Assembly: GCA_023417515.1 (NCBI GenBank)
Contig: JAEZFL010000054.1
Coordinates: 1-31,469, forward strand
Direction of reading: 5' to 3'
Origin: Pseudomonadota bacterium
GTDB taxonomy: Bacteria; Pseudomonadota; Alphaproteobacteria; Sphingomonadales; Sphingomonadaceae
DNA: 31,469 bases
Shown here one piece after another: positions 22,846-30,657 of this stretch; within the stretch, counting starts at the first letter, position 1; every line of letters starts with the position of its first letter. The position numbers and the translations under genes were made by a program. The notes beneath the pieces were generated by a model, which was given only the letters and a program-made list of their open reading frames with translations, did not search any database and had not been told where the DNA came from.

Positions 22846-23705
22846 CAGCGTAATGCCCTCCCGCTCGTCGCCGCCGGCTGCGCCGCGGCCAGCCGCGCCC
22901 TGCGCTGGTCCGCTTCGGCGAGCACCTGGCCGAAGGTCATCTGCTCGGACAGCCAGCGGTCGAAATCGGCCTGCTGCTCGACCACCACGGTGCCCCGCAT
23001 CTGGTGATGGCCGACTCCGCACAGCTCGGCGCACAATATGTCGAAGCTCCCCGCCGCAGTCGGGGTCATCCAGAAATAGGTGACGATGCCCGGCACCAGG
23101 TCCATCTTCGCCCGGAATTGCGGCACGTAGAAATCGTGAAGCACGTCCTTCGACCGAAGCACCATCTTGACCGGCCGGCCGAGGGGCAGGTGCAGCTCGT
23201 TGGTTTCGACCAGGATGTCGTCGCGGCCATAGGGATCGCGCGGGTCGATCCCGAACGGGTTGTCACCATTGATATGGGCGACCTCGGCCGCGCCGAGCAC
23301 GCCGTCCGGCCCGGGATAGCGGAACGCCCACTGCCATTGCTGGCCGGTCGCCTCGACGATTGCGGCATCGTTCGGGACGGTGACATATTCGTGCCAGGCG
23401 ATGAGGCCGGGGGCGAGCATCGCGGCGATGCCGATCCCGGTCCACAAGGTCAGCCGCTTTTCGAGCTTTGAATTTTCGGGCTCGTAATGCGCCTTGTTGC
23501 CGGGCCGGTGCCGGTAGCGCCAGATCGCCCAGGCCATGAACAGGTTCAGCACGACGAACGCGATCGCGCAGATGTAGAGCGTGATGGCGAGAGCGCTGTC
23601 GATCGATCCCCAGTTGGACGCGATCGGCGTCAGCCACCACGGGCTGAACAGGTGAAACAGGATCGAACCGATCACCAGCAGCGCAATTCCGAGCGCAACA
23701 TACAT
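22845..23705 (-). CDS. ctaC: Cytochrome c oxidase subunit II
   Basis: A 286-residue subunit II that receives electrons from cytochrome c at the CuA centre. Two N-terminal transmembrane segments are seen: YVALGIALLVIGSILFHLF (which may be partly signal-like) and ITLYICAIAFVVLNLFMAW. A third hydrophobic stretch is near residues 88-104. The periplasmic cupredoxin domain has the aromatic WQWAFRYPG motif and all CuA ligands: His190 (DVLHDFYVP), Cys225, Glu227, Cys229, His233 and Met236 (CAELCGVGHHQM). Unlike caa3 enzymes there is no fused cytochrome c; a separate cytochrome is encoded at the end of the operon. ATG 23705 is chosen because it begins the first membrane segment; upstream residues are not family-like. 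It is the first gene of the operon. Confidence 0.96.
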   Translation of the reverse strand: MYVALGIALLVIGSILFHLFSPWWLTPIASNWGSIDSALAITLYICAIAFVVLNLFMAWAIWRYRHRPGNKAHYEPENSKLEKRLTLWTGIGIAAMLAPGLIAWHEYVTVPNDAAIVEATGQQWQWAFRYPGPDGVLGAAEVAHINGDNPFGIDPRDPYGRDDILVETNELHLPLGRPVKMVLRSKDVLHDFYVPQFRAKMDLVPGIVTYFWMTPTAAGSFDILCAELCGVGHHQMRGTVVVEQQADFDRWLSEQMTFGQVLAEADQRRARLAAAQPAATSGRALR

Positions 23706-23835
23706 CGGGGCCGCCCCCTGCAGCGGACCCGCACATCGGAAGAGCCTGACTTGGACCTCCCGAACACGCGGGAACCAAACCAACTTGTGTTGATCATGCG
23801 CGAAAACGGCGGGCAAGGAAAGGGCAAGGCGCTAA

Positions 23836-23866
23836 CGATCCGATGCGTGCACCGGATCGACTTTTT
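23836..23866 (+). promoter_or_regulatory. Hairpin plus T-run in the ctaC/DUF411 intergenic region
   Basis: Arms CGATCCG (23836-23842) and CGGATCG (23853-23859) form a perfect 7-bp stem with a 10-base loop, followed by ACTTTTTG (TTTTT at 23862-23866). On the plus strand it lies about 50 bases upstream of the DUF411 start, so it could be a leader attenuator. Read as DNA it could be a dyad operator between divergent genes. No upstream plus-strand gene needs a terminator here. Confidence 0.4.
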
Positions 23867-23914
23867 GCCGGCGATCATGCACTCCAATCGCTCGACCTGC
23901 GGGAGGCAATGAAG

Positions 23915-24364
23915 ATGGACATCGGACGGCGCGGATTTCTCGGGCTGGCGGCGGCGAGCCTGATCGCGTGCAGCACCGCCGAGCAGGCGCCGCGTCTGGT
24001 GCGGGTGCACAAGAGCCCGACCTGCGGCTGCTGCGGCGACTGGGTCACCCATCTTCGCCAGAACGGGTTCGAGGTCGAGGTTGACGAGGTCGACGATCTC
24101 GAGCCGATCGCGCTTCGCCTGGGTGTTCCGGAGCAACTGCGTTCCTGTCACACCGGTGAGATCGGCGGCTATTTCGTCGAGGGCCATGTCCCGGCGGCGG
24201 ACATCCAGCGCCTGCTCGCCGAGCGGCCGAACGCGCTCGGAATCACCGTTCCCGGCATGCCGCTGGGCTCACCGGGCATGGATCGCGGCAACGTCCGCCA
24301 GCCCTACCGGACCCTGCTGGTCGATCGGTCGGGCGCGGCGAGCGTGTTCGCCAGCCATGGCTGA
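23915..24364 (+). CDS. DUF411 domain protein, putative copper-binding lipoprotein
   Basis: A 149-residue DUF411 protein. The N-terminus MDIGRRGFLGLAAASLIACS combines a twin-arginine-like start with a lipobox (LIAC), suggesting an exported lipoprotein. The family signature follows: VRVHKSPTCGCCGDWVTHLR with Cys37, Cys39 and Cys40, then LRSCHTGEIGGYFVEGHVP with Cys78-His79, and a Met-containing GITVPGMPLGSPGMD. DUF411 proteins are associated with copper resistance or handling in proteobacteria; the metal role is inferred. It is divergent from the cytochrome oxidase operon, which needs copper for CuA and CuB. Two ATGs are possible (23909 and 23915). The second is 8 bases from GGAGG and is preferred; the first is only 2 bases away. 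Confidence 0.88.
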   Translation: MDIGRRGFLGLAAASLIACSTAEQAPRLVRVHKSPTCGCCGDWVTHLRQNGFEVEVDEVDDLEPIALRLGVPEQLRSCHTGEIGGYFVEGHVPAADIQRLLAERPNALGITVPGMPLGSPGMDRGNVRQPYRTLLVDRSGAASVFASHG

Positions 24365-24469
24365 TCCGCCGGCCTTGGTCGCTTTCGCGTAGCTGTCGAT
24401 CGCATTTCGCTGTTGTTCAGCTCGCCGCCGGCAAAGCACGACTCGTCGTATGAGATAGAGGGGATCGTC

Positions 24470-26065
24470 ATGCGTTCTGCTGCCCTGCTGATTGCCACTG
24501 CGCTTGGTTTGTCGCTCAGCCTTCCCGCCGCCGCGCAGCCGAACCGGCCGCCGCGCCCGGTGCTCGCGCTCGCGGCCGGCCAGTCTCATGCCGGCGAGCT
24601 GACGCCGCTCGATACCCAGCGCCGCTCCGGCAAATATGAGGATGTGTTCCGAATCGACGGCCGCCGCGGCCAGCGGATCGAGCTCACACTGAGCTCGGAC
24701 GATTTCGATCCCTACCTGCTGGTCACCGGCCCGGGCGGCTACATGATGTCCAACGACGATGACGGCCGCAGCGAGACGCTGAACAGCCGGCTGGTGATCG
24801 AGCTGCCCGAAGACGGCAGCTACCGGGTCTCGGCGACCAGCTTCTCGCCCGGCGCGATCGGCGCCTACCGCCTCGCTGCCGCGACGCCCGCCGCCGGCGA
24901 GCGCGCCGACGCCGCCCAGCCGGCGAGCGCCATCACCCTCGGCAGCGCGGTCAACGGGCGCCTCGACCGCGACGACCTCCGTTTCGGCCGCGACAAGTTC
25001 CAGGACCGCTACCGCCTCGCCGGCCGCCGCGGCGACCGGGTGCGAATCAGTCTTGTTTCGCCCGATTTCGACACGGTGCTCAACCTGCAGGGACCGGACG
25101 GAGCCAGCCAGAGCAACGACGACAGCCAGAACAATGGCGACATCACCACCAACAGCCGAATCGACACGGTGCTGGCGGAGGACGGCGACTATGTCGTCAG
25201 CGTCACGTCCTACGCCGCCAATGCGACCGGCAAGTACCGGCTCAGCATCGAGCCTGGGACGCCCAATCCGCGCCATGCCGGAGTGCAGGCCGGCCCGCGC
25301 GTTCTCGCCGTCGCGGTCGGCGTTTCCGATTACGAGCGGATGTCCGACCTGCCGTACACCGATGGCGATGCCACCGAGCTGCTCGCCAGCCTCCGCAGCG
25401 CCGGCCTGCTCCACCCGCAGAGCATCGCGCTGACCAACGCTCAGGCGACCACCCAGGCGGTGCGCGCGGCGCTTCAGCGAGCGGCGCAGGCGGCCGGCCC
25501 CAACGATCTCGTCATGTTCTTCTTCTCCGGCCACGGCGATCAGGTCGACGTCCCGCACAGCGCTCGCGAGCTCGACGGCCGCGCCGAGACGATCGAGCTC
25601 TACGACGCCGCGATGACCGACGCTCAGCTCGAGCCGCTGATCGACGGGCTCAACGGCCGCGCGGTGCTGGTCGCGATCGACAGCTGCTACAGCGGCGGCT
25701 TCCGCAACCTGGTCAACCGGCCGAACGTGATGGGCCTGTTCAGCTCCGAGGAGGATCTGACCAGCCTCGTCGCGGCCCGGCTCGAGGCCGGCGGCTACCT
25801 GTCTTATTATTTGCGCACGGGCCTGTCAGGCGAGGCCGACCAGGATGGCGACCGAGTGATCAGCGCCGGCGAGCTTTCCACCTATCTGCGCCGCAACTTC
25901 CGCCTGGAAGGCGATATCCCCGCCACCACCCGGGAGGACGAGTCCAATTATCAATATCTGGTGGTCGAGCGCGGCGGCCTCCATATCGACGACGGCCTCG
26001 TCAGGCTCGGCGCTCCGGCGCAGGCGGCGGTCGCTTCGGCCCAGGCCGGCGGCAAGAGGCCCTGA
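24470..26065 (+). CDS. Secreted caspase-family (orthocaspase-like) protein with two PPC domains
   Basis: A 531-residue protein. Signal peptide at 1-22 (SLPAAAQ). Two PPC-type beta-sandwich domains follow at about 38-138 (DVFRIDGRRGQRIELTLSSD, YLLVTGPGGYMMSNDDDG, GSYRVSATSF) and 153-262 (RYRLAGRRGDRVRISLVSPD, GDYVVSVTSYAANATGKY). A C14 caspase-like domain runs from about 280 to 500, beginning LAVAVGVSDYERMSDLPYTD. The catalytic dyad is His355 (FFFSGHGDQ) and Cys406 (AIDSCYSGGF). An EF-hand-like loop DQDGDRVISAGE (457-468) lies in the C-terminal part. Prokaryotic caspase homologues are cysteine proteases, usually Arg/Lys-specific; specificity here is untested. ATG 24470 has AGAGGGGA upstream; the frame before it is not protein-like. 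Confidence 0.92.
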   Translation: MRSAALLIATALGLSLSLPAAAQPNRPPRPVLALAAGQSHAGELTPLDTQRRSGKYEDVFRIDGRRGQRIELTLSSDDFDPYLLVTGPGGYMMSNDDDGRSETLNSRLVIELPEDGSYRVSATSFSPGAIGAYRLAAATPAAGERADAAQPASAITLGSAVNGRLDRDDLRFGRDKFQDRYRLAGRRGDRVRISLVSPDFDTVLNLQGPDGASQSNDDSQNNGDITTNSRIDTVLAEDGDYVVSVTSYAANATGKYRLSIEPGTPNPRHAGVQAGPRVLAVAVGVSDYERMSDLPYTDGDATELLASLRSAGLLHPQSIALTNAQATTQAVRAALQRAAQAAGPNDLVMFFFSGHGDQVDVPHSARELDGRAETIELYDAAMTDAQLEPLIDGLNGRAVLVAIDSCYSGGFRNLVNRPNVMGLFSSEEDLTSLVAARLEAGGYLSYYLRTGLSGEADQDGDRVISAGELSTYLRRNFRLEGDIPATTREDESNYQYLVVERGGLHIDDGLVRLGAPAQAAVASAQAGGKRP

Positions 26066-26164
26066 GGCAACCGCCTTTCCGCTTGCTTCGTTGGAGGCGG
26101 GAAGAGGAGGTGCCGGATAACCGACCCGAAGCTGCATGAAGAGACTCCGACCGGCGCGGACGGA

Positions 26165-26359
26165 GTGACCGAGCGCGACCCTTCCATTCCGGCGAGCGAT
26201 GAGGGCACCGGCATCATCCCTGAGGATCGGGGGCGCACGCCGGGCGACACCCATCTGCCGGCCAGTGAAGCCGACACCGCGCTGGTCGAAGGCGAAGAGG
26301 AATCGCTGCCGCAAAGCTGGCCCGGCCGCGGCCCCGGCAGCATTCCCCCGCCTGGATGA
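26165..26359 (+). CDS. Small acidic hydrophilic protein, unknown; start uncertain
   Basis: A 64-residue ORF from GTG 26165: polar, Pro/Glu/Asp-rich, with no hydrophobic segment and probably disordered (DPSIPASDEGTGIIPEDRGR, TPGDTHLPASEADTALVEGE). The frame is open further upstream. A textbook ribosome site AGGAGG (26105-26110) stands 6 bases before an in-frame ATA (26117), which would give an 80-residue product beginning ITDPKLHEETPTGADG. No good ribosome site precedes the GTG. The original start may therefore have been an ATG mutated to ATA. It ends 1 base before the convergent DUF3008 gene. I recognise no family, and a non-coding stretch is possible. Confidence 0.5.
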   Translation: MTERDPSIPASDEGTGIIPEDRGRTPGDTHLPASEADTALVEGEEESLPQSWPGRGPGSIPPPG

Positions 26360-26360
26360 T

Positions 26361-26546
26361 CTAGTCGCCGACGTGCTCTGGCTTGCCTTTGCGCTTGGTC
26401 GAGGCGAACTCCTCGAGCTGCTTCTCGCTCATCGATTCGACCATTTGCTTCGAGGCGCCTTTGAGCTTGCTCTTCGGCGTGTCGCCGCGCTTGGCCGACA
26501 AAGCGGCGCCGGCGGCCTTTTGCTGGGCGGCTGACTTGGCAGGCAT
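26361..26546 (-). CDS. DUF3008 family small protein
   Basis: A 61-residue highly basic protein: MPAKSAAQQKAAGAALSAKR, then TPKSKLKGASKQMVESMSEK and QLEEFASTKRKGKPEHV. This is the full pattern of DUF3008, a widespread small family of unknown role whose members are Lys-rich and have no membrane segment or enzyme motif. The AAAGGAG ribosome site is well placed before ATG 26546. It follows astB on the same strand after about 50 bases, but a functional link to arginine catabolism is not implied. Confidence 0.85.
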   Translation of the reverse strand: MPAKSAAQQKAAGAALSAKRGDTPKSKLKGASKQMVESMSEKQLEEFASTKRKGKPEHVGD

Positions 26547-26597
26547 GGCCGATCTCCTTTCGCGGCGAGAACCATCCGCGGTACCGGCGGGTTCCGC

Positions 26598-27848
26598 TCA
26601 GGCGAGGGCGCCCAGCTCCAGCAGCTCCAGCAACGCGGCGCGGGCGCGAATGACCTGCTCCGTGAGCGCGGGGTCGGCGAGGTCGGCCGGGGCGATCGCC
26701 TCCGGCCAGTGGCGCTCGACGCACCCGGCGATGCGGTCGAGCCTGGCTTCGTCGACCAGGAAGCGGGGGTCGATCGTCGCCGGGTCGGCGACGACGCGCA
26801 GGCGCAGGCAGGCAGGCCCGCCGCCATTGGCCATGGACTGGCGAACGTCGACCACGATCAGCTCGCGGATCGGGCCGTTGCCGGCGATCAGTTCCTGCAG
26901 CCAGGCCCACACCGGCGCCGTCTCGCGCGCTTCCTCGGGCAGGATCAGAGCCATTCCGCCTTCGGGCAGGGTCACGAGCTGGGCATTGAACAGATAGGAT
27001 TTGACCGCGTCGGCGAGGCTCACCCGGGCGGCCGGCACCTCGACGATCTCGACTTCCGGCAGCAGGCGCCTGAGATCGGCATAGAAAAGGTGCGGGTCCT
27101 CGAAGGCCTGCTCGTGAGCGAACAGGACGTTCTCGTTCCCCACCGCGACCACATCATTGTGGAAGGCGCCGGCGGCGATCGCCGCCTCGGATTGCTGCAC
27201 GAGCAGGGTGCGCTCGGGATCCAGGCCGTGGAAGCGGGCGATCGCGCGCGACGCCTCGACATGCTGGCGCGCCGGAAAGGCTCCGCCGCGCACGCCGTAG
27301 ACGAAGACTTCCACACCCGATTCATCGTGGCGCGGGGCGAGGCGCATATGGTTGGCCGCGCCCTCGTCGCCATAAGCGGGCCACACCGGCCCGTGCACCT
27401 GGAAATGGCGCTCGTCGGCGAAGGCGAGCTTCAGCTGCGCCAGAGTCTCCGGCCATTCGTGGCTGCGGTGCGCCATGGTGCGCAAATTGGCGACGGTCAG
27501 GTGGCAGCGGCCGTCGGCGGTGTCCGGGGCCGGGGAGACGGTCGCGGCATTGGCCGCCCACATCGCCGAGGCGGAGAAGGCGGCCGCGCGCAGCTGCTCC
27601 GACGCGCCGGCGACGTCGGTCTGAAGCATGGCGAGCCAGACAAGGTTCGGGCGTCGGTGCGGCAGCAAGATGCCTTGCGGGAGCCCGCGCCGGACATTGC
27701 TTCGCATCTTGGCGATGCCTTCGAGCGCCGCGCGCCTCGGATAGGAGGTATCGCCAAGATGGATGGTCGATGCGATGTTGCCGTGGCTGAGACCGGCATA
27801 ATTGTGGCTCGGGCCGATGATCCCGTCGAAATTGATCTCGACGAGCAT
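26598..27848 (-). CDS. astB: N-succinylarginine dihydrolase
   Basis: A 416-residue enzyme of the guanidino-group-modifying superfamily. It hydrolyses N2-succinylarginine to N2-succinylornithine, 2 ammonia and CO2, the second step of the AST pathway. The family start LVEINFDGIIGPSHNYAGLS is intact. Other hallmarks are HGNIAS, ANAATVSPAPDTADGRCHLT, AGAFHNDVVAVGNENVLF (catalytic His) and SMANGGGPACLRLRV, which carries the nucleophilic Cys near residue 347. The length is slightly below the E. coli enzyme. ATG 27848 overlaps the astA stop (TGATG), so it is co-translated with astA. astC and astD are not in the window downstream; the next gene is DUF3008. Confidence 0.96.
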   Translation of the reverse strand: MLVEINFDGIIGPSHNYAGLSHGNIASTIHLGDTSYPRRAALEGIAKMRSNVRRGLPQGILLPHRRPNLVWLAMLQTDVAGASEQLRAAAFSASAMWAANAATVSPAPDTADGRCHLTVANLRTMAHRSHEWPETLAQLKLAFADERHFQVHGPVWPAYGDEGAANHMRLAPRHDESGVEVFVYGVRGGAFPARQHVEASRAIARFHGLDPERTLLVQQSEAAIAAGAFHNDVVAVGNENVLFAHEQAFEDPHLFYADLRRLLPEVEIVEVPAARVSLADAVKSYLFNAQLVTLPEGGMALILPEEARETAPVWAWLQELIAGNGPIRELIVVDVRQSMANGGGPACLRLRVVADPATIDPRFLVDEARLDRIAGCVERHWPEAIAPADLADPALTEQVIRARAALLELLELGALA

Positions 27849-28861
27849 CAGCGCGCGGCCGCCAGGAAGGTCTCGCCGGGTTGAAGGTCGAGCAGCCCCG
27901 CGGTGGTCGCGTCGAGCGTCGAGCGATCGCCTTCCATGCGCACCTTGCCCCATGCGGCGGCGAAGTCGTTGAGGCGTCCGGCGGCGACCAGCATGGTGGT
28001 GCCTCCCTCGTCATGAGTGCCGGTGAAGGTCAGCTCCTGCGATTCGCGCACGGTGCGCAGCTGGTCGATCGGCGCCGACATGGTCGGGCCGCCGTCGAAG
28101 ATGTCGATATAGCCGTCGGCGCGGAAGCCCTCCGCCTCCAGCATGCGCATCGCGGCGCGGCCCGAAGGGTGGGGAACGCCCATCACGGCCCGCGCGCTCT
28201 CCGGCAGCATCGCGGTGTAGATCGGAGTCTTGGGCATCAGGTCGGCGATGAACTGGGTGCCGTGGACTCCGTTGAACGCGTCGGCCTCCTGGAAGGTCAT
28301 TCCGAAGAAGCGGCCGGCGATCGCGTCCCAGAAAGGCGATCCGCCTTTCTCGTCGATGACTCCGCGAAGCTCGGCGAGCACCCGGTCGGTGAAGCGCGCC
28401 CGGTGAAGCTTCATGAACAGGTAGCGGCTTCGCGCGAGCAGCATGCCGAGCCCGCCGGCGCGGGCGCCGGGGTGAAGGAACAGGCCGCCGACCTCGGACG
28501 CGCCCTCGAAGTCGGTGCACAAGGTCAGCATCTCGGCGCGGAACGTGCGGTTCAGTTCCGGCGAATGCTGGGTGAGCGCGCTGACCCGGTAGGAATAGAA
28601 AGGCTGGCGCTGGCCGACCATGCCGAAGACCTGGCAGGTGCCGCGGATGACGCCCTGCCTGGGGTCCTCAAGCACGAAGACGTAGAGGTCGTCGCGCGGT
28701 TCGTCGCTCTCATTGGCGAACGCCTCCTGCGAGCGCGCGATCTTGTCGACCAGGGCGGCCTTGTCGGCGGGCAGGTTGGTGAAGCCGCCGCCGGTGAGCT
28801 TGGCCATTTCATAGATGGCGGCGAAGTCGTCGCCGCGGGCGGGCCGGACTCGATAGCTCAC
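27848..28861 (-). CDS. astA: Arginine N-succinyltransferase
   Basis: A 337-residue enzyme that transfers succinyl from succinyl-CoA to the alpha-amino group of arginine, the first step of the AST pathway. Family blocks are YRVRPARGDDFAAIYEMAKL and GGGFTNLPADKAAL at the N-terminus, EVGGLFLHPGARAGGLGMLL (acyl-CoA-binding region), FWDAIAGRFFGMTFQEAD, FIADLMPKTPIYTAMLP and FDGGPTMSAPIDQLRTVRES. The start is a GTG at 28861 that overlaps the stop of the M20 hydrolase gene (GTGA). The longer open frame upstream has no family similarity and is the shadow of that gene. It is the middle member of the M20-astA-astB operon. Confidence 0.96.
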   Translation of the reverse strand: MSYRVRPARGDDFAAIYEMAKLTGGGFTNLPADKAALVDKIARSQEAFANESDEPRDDLYVFVLEDPRQGVIRGTCQVFGMVGQRQPFYSYRVSALTQHSPELNRTFRAEMLTLCTDFEGASEVGGLFLHPGARAGGLGMLLARSRYLFMKLHRARFTDRVLAELRGVIDEKGGSPFWDAIAGRFFGMTFQEADAFNGVHGTQFIADLMPKTPIYTAMLPESARAVMGVPHPSGRAAMRMLEAEGFRADGYIDIFDGGPTMSAPIDQLRTVRESQELTFTGTHDEGGTTMLVAAGRLNDFAAAWGKVRMEGDRSTLDATTAGLLDLQPGETFLAAAR

Positions 28862-30066
28862 GGGCAGCCCTCGGCGAGGCGGAGGATGGTAAGGGCGGAA
28901 AGGGCGGCACGTTCGCCCAGGCTGTCGACGATCAGAAATTCCTCCGCAGAATGAATGCTGCCTCCGCGCGCGCCCATCGTGTCGACGACGGGCACGCCGC
29001 AGGCGGCGATGTTGTTGCCGTCGCACACGCCGCCGGTGTCGCGCCAGCCGATCTGCTGGCCGAGGTCGCGGCCGCAGTCGCGGACCAGCTCGAACAGGCG
29101 CTGGGCCTCGGGCGTCATCGGCTTGGGCGGGCGGCCGAAGCCGCCATGGACGTGGATGGCGACGTCGTGCTCGCCGGCGACCGTCGCGACAAGAGCGTCG
29201 ATGAGGCGTTGGGCATTGTCCTGATCGGCGGGCGTGGTCGGGCGCAGGTTCACGCGCAGAACGGCGTGATCGGGAACGACATTGTTCGGACCGCCGCCGT
29301 CGATCCTGGCCGGATTGACCTTGAGGCCCGGCGCGCGCGCCTGGCTCAGCCTCAGCGCAAGGTCGGCGGCGGCGACGAGGGCATTGCGGCCTTCCTCGGG
29401 ATTGCGCCCGGCATGGGCCGAGCGGCCGCGCACGACGATGCTGAAATTGCCGCTGCCGGGGCGGGCGCCGGCGAGGGTGCCGTCCGGCAATGCCGAAGGT
29501 TCGTAGGTGAGAGCGGCCTTCTTGCCGCGCGCCGCTTGAGCGATCAGCGCCGCCGAGCCGGGCGAGCCCACTTCCTCGTCGCTGTTGAGGATGACCTCGT
29601 AGCCGATCCGTTCGGCGAGCGGCGATGCCTCCACCGCCTCGAGCGCGCCGAGCATGATCGCGATTCCGCTCTTCATGTCGGCGACTCCGGGACCGCCGAG
29701 CACGCCCTCCTCGCGCCAGAACACCTGCTGGAACGGATGATCGGCGGCGAACACCGTGTCGTAATGGCCGGTGAGGAGCAGCTGCACGGGCGCGTCGGGA
29801 CGTACCTTGAGATGGAGATTGCGGCCATGATCGAGCGGGGCGGTGCGCCCGTCGGCACGCACGACCTCGACCGGCGCGGGGTCGACCAGGGTCAGGCTGC
29901 CCGGAAGCCTGGAGAATGCGCCGGCGAGCAGGGCTGCCATCCTTTGCAGCCCGTCGAGGTTGCGCGACCCGCTGTTGACCGCCGCCCAGGCCTGCACCTG
30001 GTCCAGCATCGGCGCGGCTTGCGCCAGGTCGACCGCTGCGGCTTCGAGGCTGGTGAGTTCCCCCAT
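28858..30066 (-). CDS. M20 family zinc hydrolase of the ast operon
   Basis: A 402-residue co-catalytic zinc hydrolase of the M20 (carboxypeptidase G2/ArgE/DapE) group. Metal and catalytic residues appear in order: His101 and Asp103 (TGHYDTVF), bridging Asp130 (GVADMKSG), general base and ligand Glu164-Glu165 (NSDEEVGS), Glu189 (TYEPSA) and the late His372 (SIHSAEEF). A dimerisation domain lies between (FSIVVRGRSAHAGRNPEEGR). Overlap with astA suggests a role in arginine/succinyl-amino-acid catabolism, possibly removing succinate from succinylglutamate. ATG 30066 begins the family-like N-terminus; a GTG at 30105 with a GGGAGG ribosome site is the alternative. Substrate assignment is inference. 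Confidence 0.88.
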   Translation of the reverse strand: MGELTSLEAAAVDLAQAAPMLDQVQAWAAVNSGSRNLDGLQRMAALLAGAFSRLPGSLTLVDPAPVEVVRADGRTAPLDHGRNLHLKVRPDAPVQLLLTGHYDTVFAADHPFQQVFWREEGVLGGPGVADMKSGIAIMLGALEAVEASPLAERIGYEVILNSDEEVGSPGSAALIAQAARGKKAALTYEPSALPDGTLAGARPGSGNFSIVVRGRSAHAGRNPEEGRNALVAAADLALRLSQARAPGLKVNPARIDGGGPNNVVPDHAVLRVNLRPTTPADQDNAQRLIDALVATVAGEHDVAIHVHGGFGRPPKPMTPEAQRLFELVRDCGRDLGQQIGWRDTGGVCDGNNIAACGVPVVDTMGARGGSIHSAEEFLIVDSLGERAALSALTILRLAEGCP

Positions 30067-30129
30067 GCGGAGGGCTCTAGCGAGCGAAATGGCGGATTTC
30101 CACACCTGCGCCCTCCCGGGGAGGACAGA

Positions 30130-30609
30130 TCAGGTCAGATGCTCGCGAAATGCCGCGATCACGTCCTCGTAGAGCTTCTTCTTGAACGGGACGATCATCG
30201 CCGGGAGCTCGTCGACGTCGGCCCAGCGCCACGCGCGGAATTCGGGGTCGGGGGTCTGCAGGTTCACGTCCTCGTCCCGGCCGAGGAAGCGGGCGAGGAA
30301 CCAGGTCTGGCGTTGCCCGCGCCACTTCTCCTTCCACACCACGCCGACCAGGTCCTCGGGCAAATCGTAGGTCAGCTCGTGCGGGCAGCGCGCGACGATC
30401 TCGACGAGGTCGCGGCTGATGCCGGTCTCCTCCTCAAGCTCGCGAAGCGCGCCGTCCTGCGGATCCTCGCCGGGGTCGAGGCCGCCCTGCGGCATCTGCC
30501 AGGCCTCGAGCTTGCTATCGAGCCTTTGCCCGACCCACACCTTGCCATCGCGGTTGACCAGCATGATGCCGGCCGCGGGTCGGTAGCCGAAGCCCGTGAG
30601 ATCCTTCAT
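30130..30609 (-). CDS. rppH: RNA pyrophosphohydrolase
   Basis: A 159-residue Nudix hydrolase that removes pyrophosphate from the 5' triphosphate end of mRNAs and so triggers decay. The opening GYRPAAGIMLVNRDGKVWVG and AWQMPQGGLDPGEDP are RppH-specific (YR.nVgi, WQfPQGGi). The Nudix box runs from residue 42 to 64, with RELEEETGI supplying the metal-binding glutamates. The closing LTYDLPEDLVG, QTWFLARFLG and FRAWRWADVDELP also match. ATG 30609 precedes the conserved block directly. It is upstream of the M20 hydrolase by about 60 bases on the same strand and could share its transcript. Confidence 0.95.
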   Translation of the reverse strand: MKDLTGFGYRPAAGIMLVNRDGKVWVGQRLDSKLEAWQMPQGGLDPGEDPQDGALRELEEETGISRDLVEIVARCPHELTYDLPEDLVGVVWKEKWRGQRQTWFLARFLGRDEDVNLQTPDPEFRAWRWADVDELPAMIVPFKKKLYEDVIAAFREHLT

Positions 30610-30657
30610 TTCACTCTCACCCCAATCCGTTCGGCCCGCGCGGTGGACGAATGCCAG

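Noticed and set aside
21235..23007. Long plus-strand open frame antisense to ctaD
   Set aside because: ctaD has every haem and copper ligand; the antisense frame is a His/Asp/Glu-rich shadow without family features.
30112..30124. CCTCCCGGGGAGG as a second copy of the palindrome at 3439-3476
   Set aside because: It shares only the CCTCCC/GGGAGG core and has no loop; resemblance is too slight to call the same element.
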